Both the position numbers and the translations under genes were made by a program. From CAYPEZ01 sp964622275 (lineage in GTDB: Bacteria; Patescibacteriota; Minisyncoccia; Phycocordibacterales; UBA6899), in NCBI GenBank assembly GCA_964622275.1, contig CAZUMX010000008.1, positions 1-30,369 of the forward strand: a stretch of 30,369 nucleotides of DNA. The letters run 5' to 3'. The notes beneath the pieces are model-generated. The model saw only the letters and a program-made list of their open reading frames with translations. It was not told the DNA's origin and did not search any database. Positions 29,048-30,369 of this stretch are shown piece after piece; the first letter of the stretch is position 1; the number at the start of each line of letters is the position of its first letter.

Positions 29048-30369
29048 TTACTCCCTCTTCTTCACCGTTCCATCAGGAAGGCATACGAGTGCCATCCCTT
29101 TATACTCAACATCCGGTGTTTGCCGGCAAATGTCTTCTGGCGAAGATGCTGTGACCATTGCTCCACCAAGGACCGTGAAGGTTGCCTCGGGGGTGAGATT
29201 TCGCATTCTTTCGTCGATAGGACATAATCCATCACACGCGAGAGTCCTCCTTCCATCGGAAGGTGAACCAGAATTCGGTTGAGTGGGCGCGCAAGAGGCG
29301 TCACACGAGGGACTTGCGTCGGAGAGTGGAACTCCCGAGACGCAGCCGGTCGTGGCGCAGTCTTGGGGCAGACTCATTGGGACGCAGGGTCCTCTGTTGC
29401 ATGTGGGTGGATCTGGTGGGGGGTTCACCTTTGCCTCAATAGGCACTGGTGGAGGTCCCTCCACTTTCCTTTCGACAAGAAGTGCGTAGTTACAACACAC
29501 TTGGGGCATGTTGAGCGTCATTCGGATGCGTGTAGGCACTCCGTTGACGACCTCAACACGCTCGTGCGTGTACACCGTCATGACATCTCCGTCATCTGGA
29601 GTGAATGCGATTCGGGTATTGGGATAGATCTTACGACCCCCCAACATATCGCCAATCACCATTCCCTTTTTCATATCAACAGTCTTCGCTCCATCAACCT
29701 CAGCGATCTTTCGGAGGAATTCCTTGCGGTCCTCTTCCGTAAGCGCCGGAAAGCGCTTGAGCGCCTCTTCGGGTCTAGTATCGCACCCGAGAGGATCAGT
29801 GCCCCGATATCTCCACTCAGTGTATTCACCCTGGGAGGCGACACCCTGGTTGGAGTGAAATACCGGAACTACGCCATTGACCTCAGTACGAGAAGCTAAG
29901 CGAACTGATGGAGAGATCTGCTCTCCGCAAGCATCAGTCAGTTCAAGTCTCTGCCCAGGAAAAATGAGGTCAGGATTCTTGATGTCGTTTTTGGCCGCAA
30001 CGTTCTGCCAATCGTTAGGACAAACCGTCGACAACCAATCGCCTTCTTCCACAACGTACGTAAGAGCACTGTCGTTCTTAAGTCCAACCGGAGTGACTTG
30101 CGCCACCTCCAACTTCTTCGAAGGAGGCTTGGTGCTTCCCTCGTTTGTAGTCATCTCTTCCGAGACGACAGCGAGTGCAGGAACACGCAAGGTCTTCTGA
30201 ACAGAAAGCCAAACAAACGTTAAAGCCAGAAACACCAGAAGAGTAAAAGCGATGATGGCCTTTGGACCAATCACAACCCTCTCAACTGGAACATCACGAA
30301 GTTCGGGATCGATATCAGGAATGACATCTCCGAGTTTCTCTGTCTTTGGAACTTTTTCGTTTTCCACGA
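29048..30369 (-). CDS. LysM-domain membrane protein, 439 aa or more; reaches the window edge
   Basis: A cytoplasmic Pro/Glu-rich N-terminus is followed by one membrane helix (AIIAFTLLVFLALTFVWLSV, about 37-56). Then a LysM-like domain (LTYVVEEGDWLSTVCPNDW to PGQRLEL, about 102-143) that could bind peptidoglycan, an uncharacterised region, and a Cys/Pro-rich C-terminus with at least ten cysteines (CNRGPC, CATTGC, CDASC, CDGLC). The first usable codon is a GTG two bases from the window edge, but the frame is open there, so the protein may be longer. It probably anchors an envelope complex that includes the neighbouring repeat protein (inference). Confidence 0.75.
   Translation of the reverse strand, partial: VENEKVPKTEKLGDVIPDIDPELRDVPVERVVIGPKAIIAFTLLVFLALTFVWLSVQKTLRVPALAVVSEEMTTNEGSTKPPSKKLEVAQVTPVGLKNDSALTYVVEEGDWLSTVCPNDWQNVAAKNDIKNPDLIFPGQRLELTDACGEQISPSVRLASRTEVNGVVPVFHSNQGVASQGEYTEWRYRGTDPLGCDTRPEEALKRFPALTEEDRKEFLRKIAEVDGAKTVDMKKGMVIGDMLGGRKIYPNTRIAFTPDDGDVMTVYTHERVEVVNGVPTRIRMTLNMPQVCCNYALLVERKVEGPPPVPIEAKVNPPPDPPTCNRGPCVPMSLPQDCATTGCVSGVPLSDASPSCDASCAPTQPNSGSPSDGRRTLACDGLCPIDERMRNLTPEATFTVLGGAMVTASSPEDICRQTPDVEYKGMALVCLPDGTVKKRE

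Overview
The window looks like a chromosomal segment of a small-genome bacterium, most likely a Patescibacteria/CPR lineage of roughly balanced GC. This is inferred from very short intergenic gaps, many short single-TM or zinc-knuckle proteins without named function, DUF2061/DUF5654-like and YgaP-like membrane proteins, and TGA used as a stop. No rRNA or ribosomal protein gene is present to fix the phylum. A striking feature is that many genes have a TANNNT -10 box only 6-9 nt before the ATG and no Shine-Dalgarno sequence, which predicts leaderless mRNAs.

Layout. (1) 1-306 is the 3' part of the tmRNA gene (ssrA), with a readable proteolysis tag and an intrinsic terminator. (2) 346-960 has no gene but holds a split inverted copy of the tmRNA 3' end and two covarying hairpins. 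(3) 961-1275 is a small Cys-rich protein with a consensus promoter. (4) 1459-10508, minus strand, is a defence-like island. In transcription order it encodes a 72-aa protein, a GHKL/MORC-like ATPase, an unknown 288-aa protein, a type III methyltransferase (mod), a type III restriction helicase-nuclease (res), a RhuM-Fic protein and a ClpS-like adaptor. (5) 10804-13740, minus strand, is a metal/redox cluster: a His/Cys/Met-rich small protein, a secreted DUF2202 ferritin-like protein, a CsoR/CstR-family repressor, a glutaredoxin, a His-rich membrane protein and a 4-TM protein. A perfect 22-bp operator sits in the DUF2202 promoter.

(6) 13880-14521 is a divergent ClpP-like protease. (7) 14539-19660 holds rarA, then tesA divergent from ybbA-ybbP, the same arrangement as in E. 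coli. (8) 19716-21365 has a YgaP-like membrane protein, a CxxC protein, a DUF5654-like protein and lexA with a candidate SOS box. (9) 21536-25895 is a cluster around two exported cytochrome-b5-like proteins, one with a single haem domain and one with four haem domains separated by Ig-like modules and Thr-Pro linkers. (10) 25921-27087 is malic enzyme. (11) 27090-30369, minus strand, holds two small coiled-coil proteins, a secreted Gly/Ser/Asn/Gln-repeat protein and a LysM protein running to the window edge.

The best candidates for something new are the type III R-M island with its GHKL ATPase, RhuM-Fic and degenerate ClpS partners; the exported multi-b5 system in a lineage where respiratory chains are rare; the CstR-like circuit; and the tmRNA-end-derived element beside ssrA.
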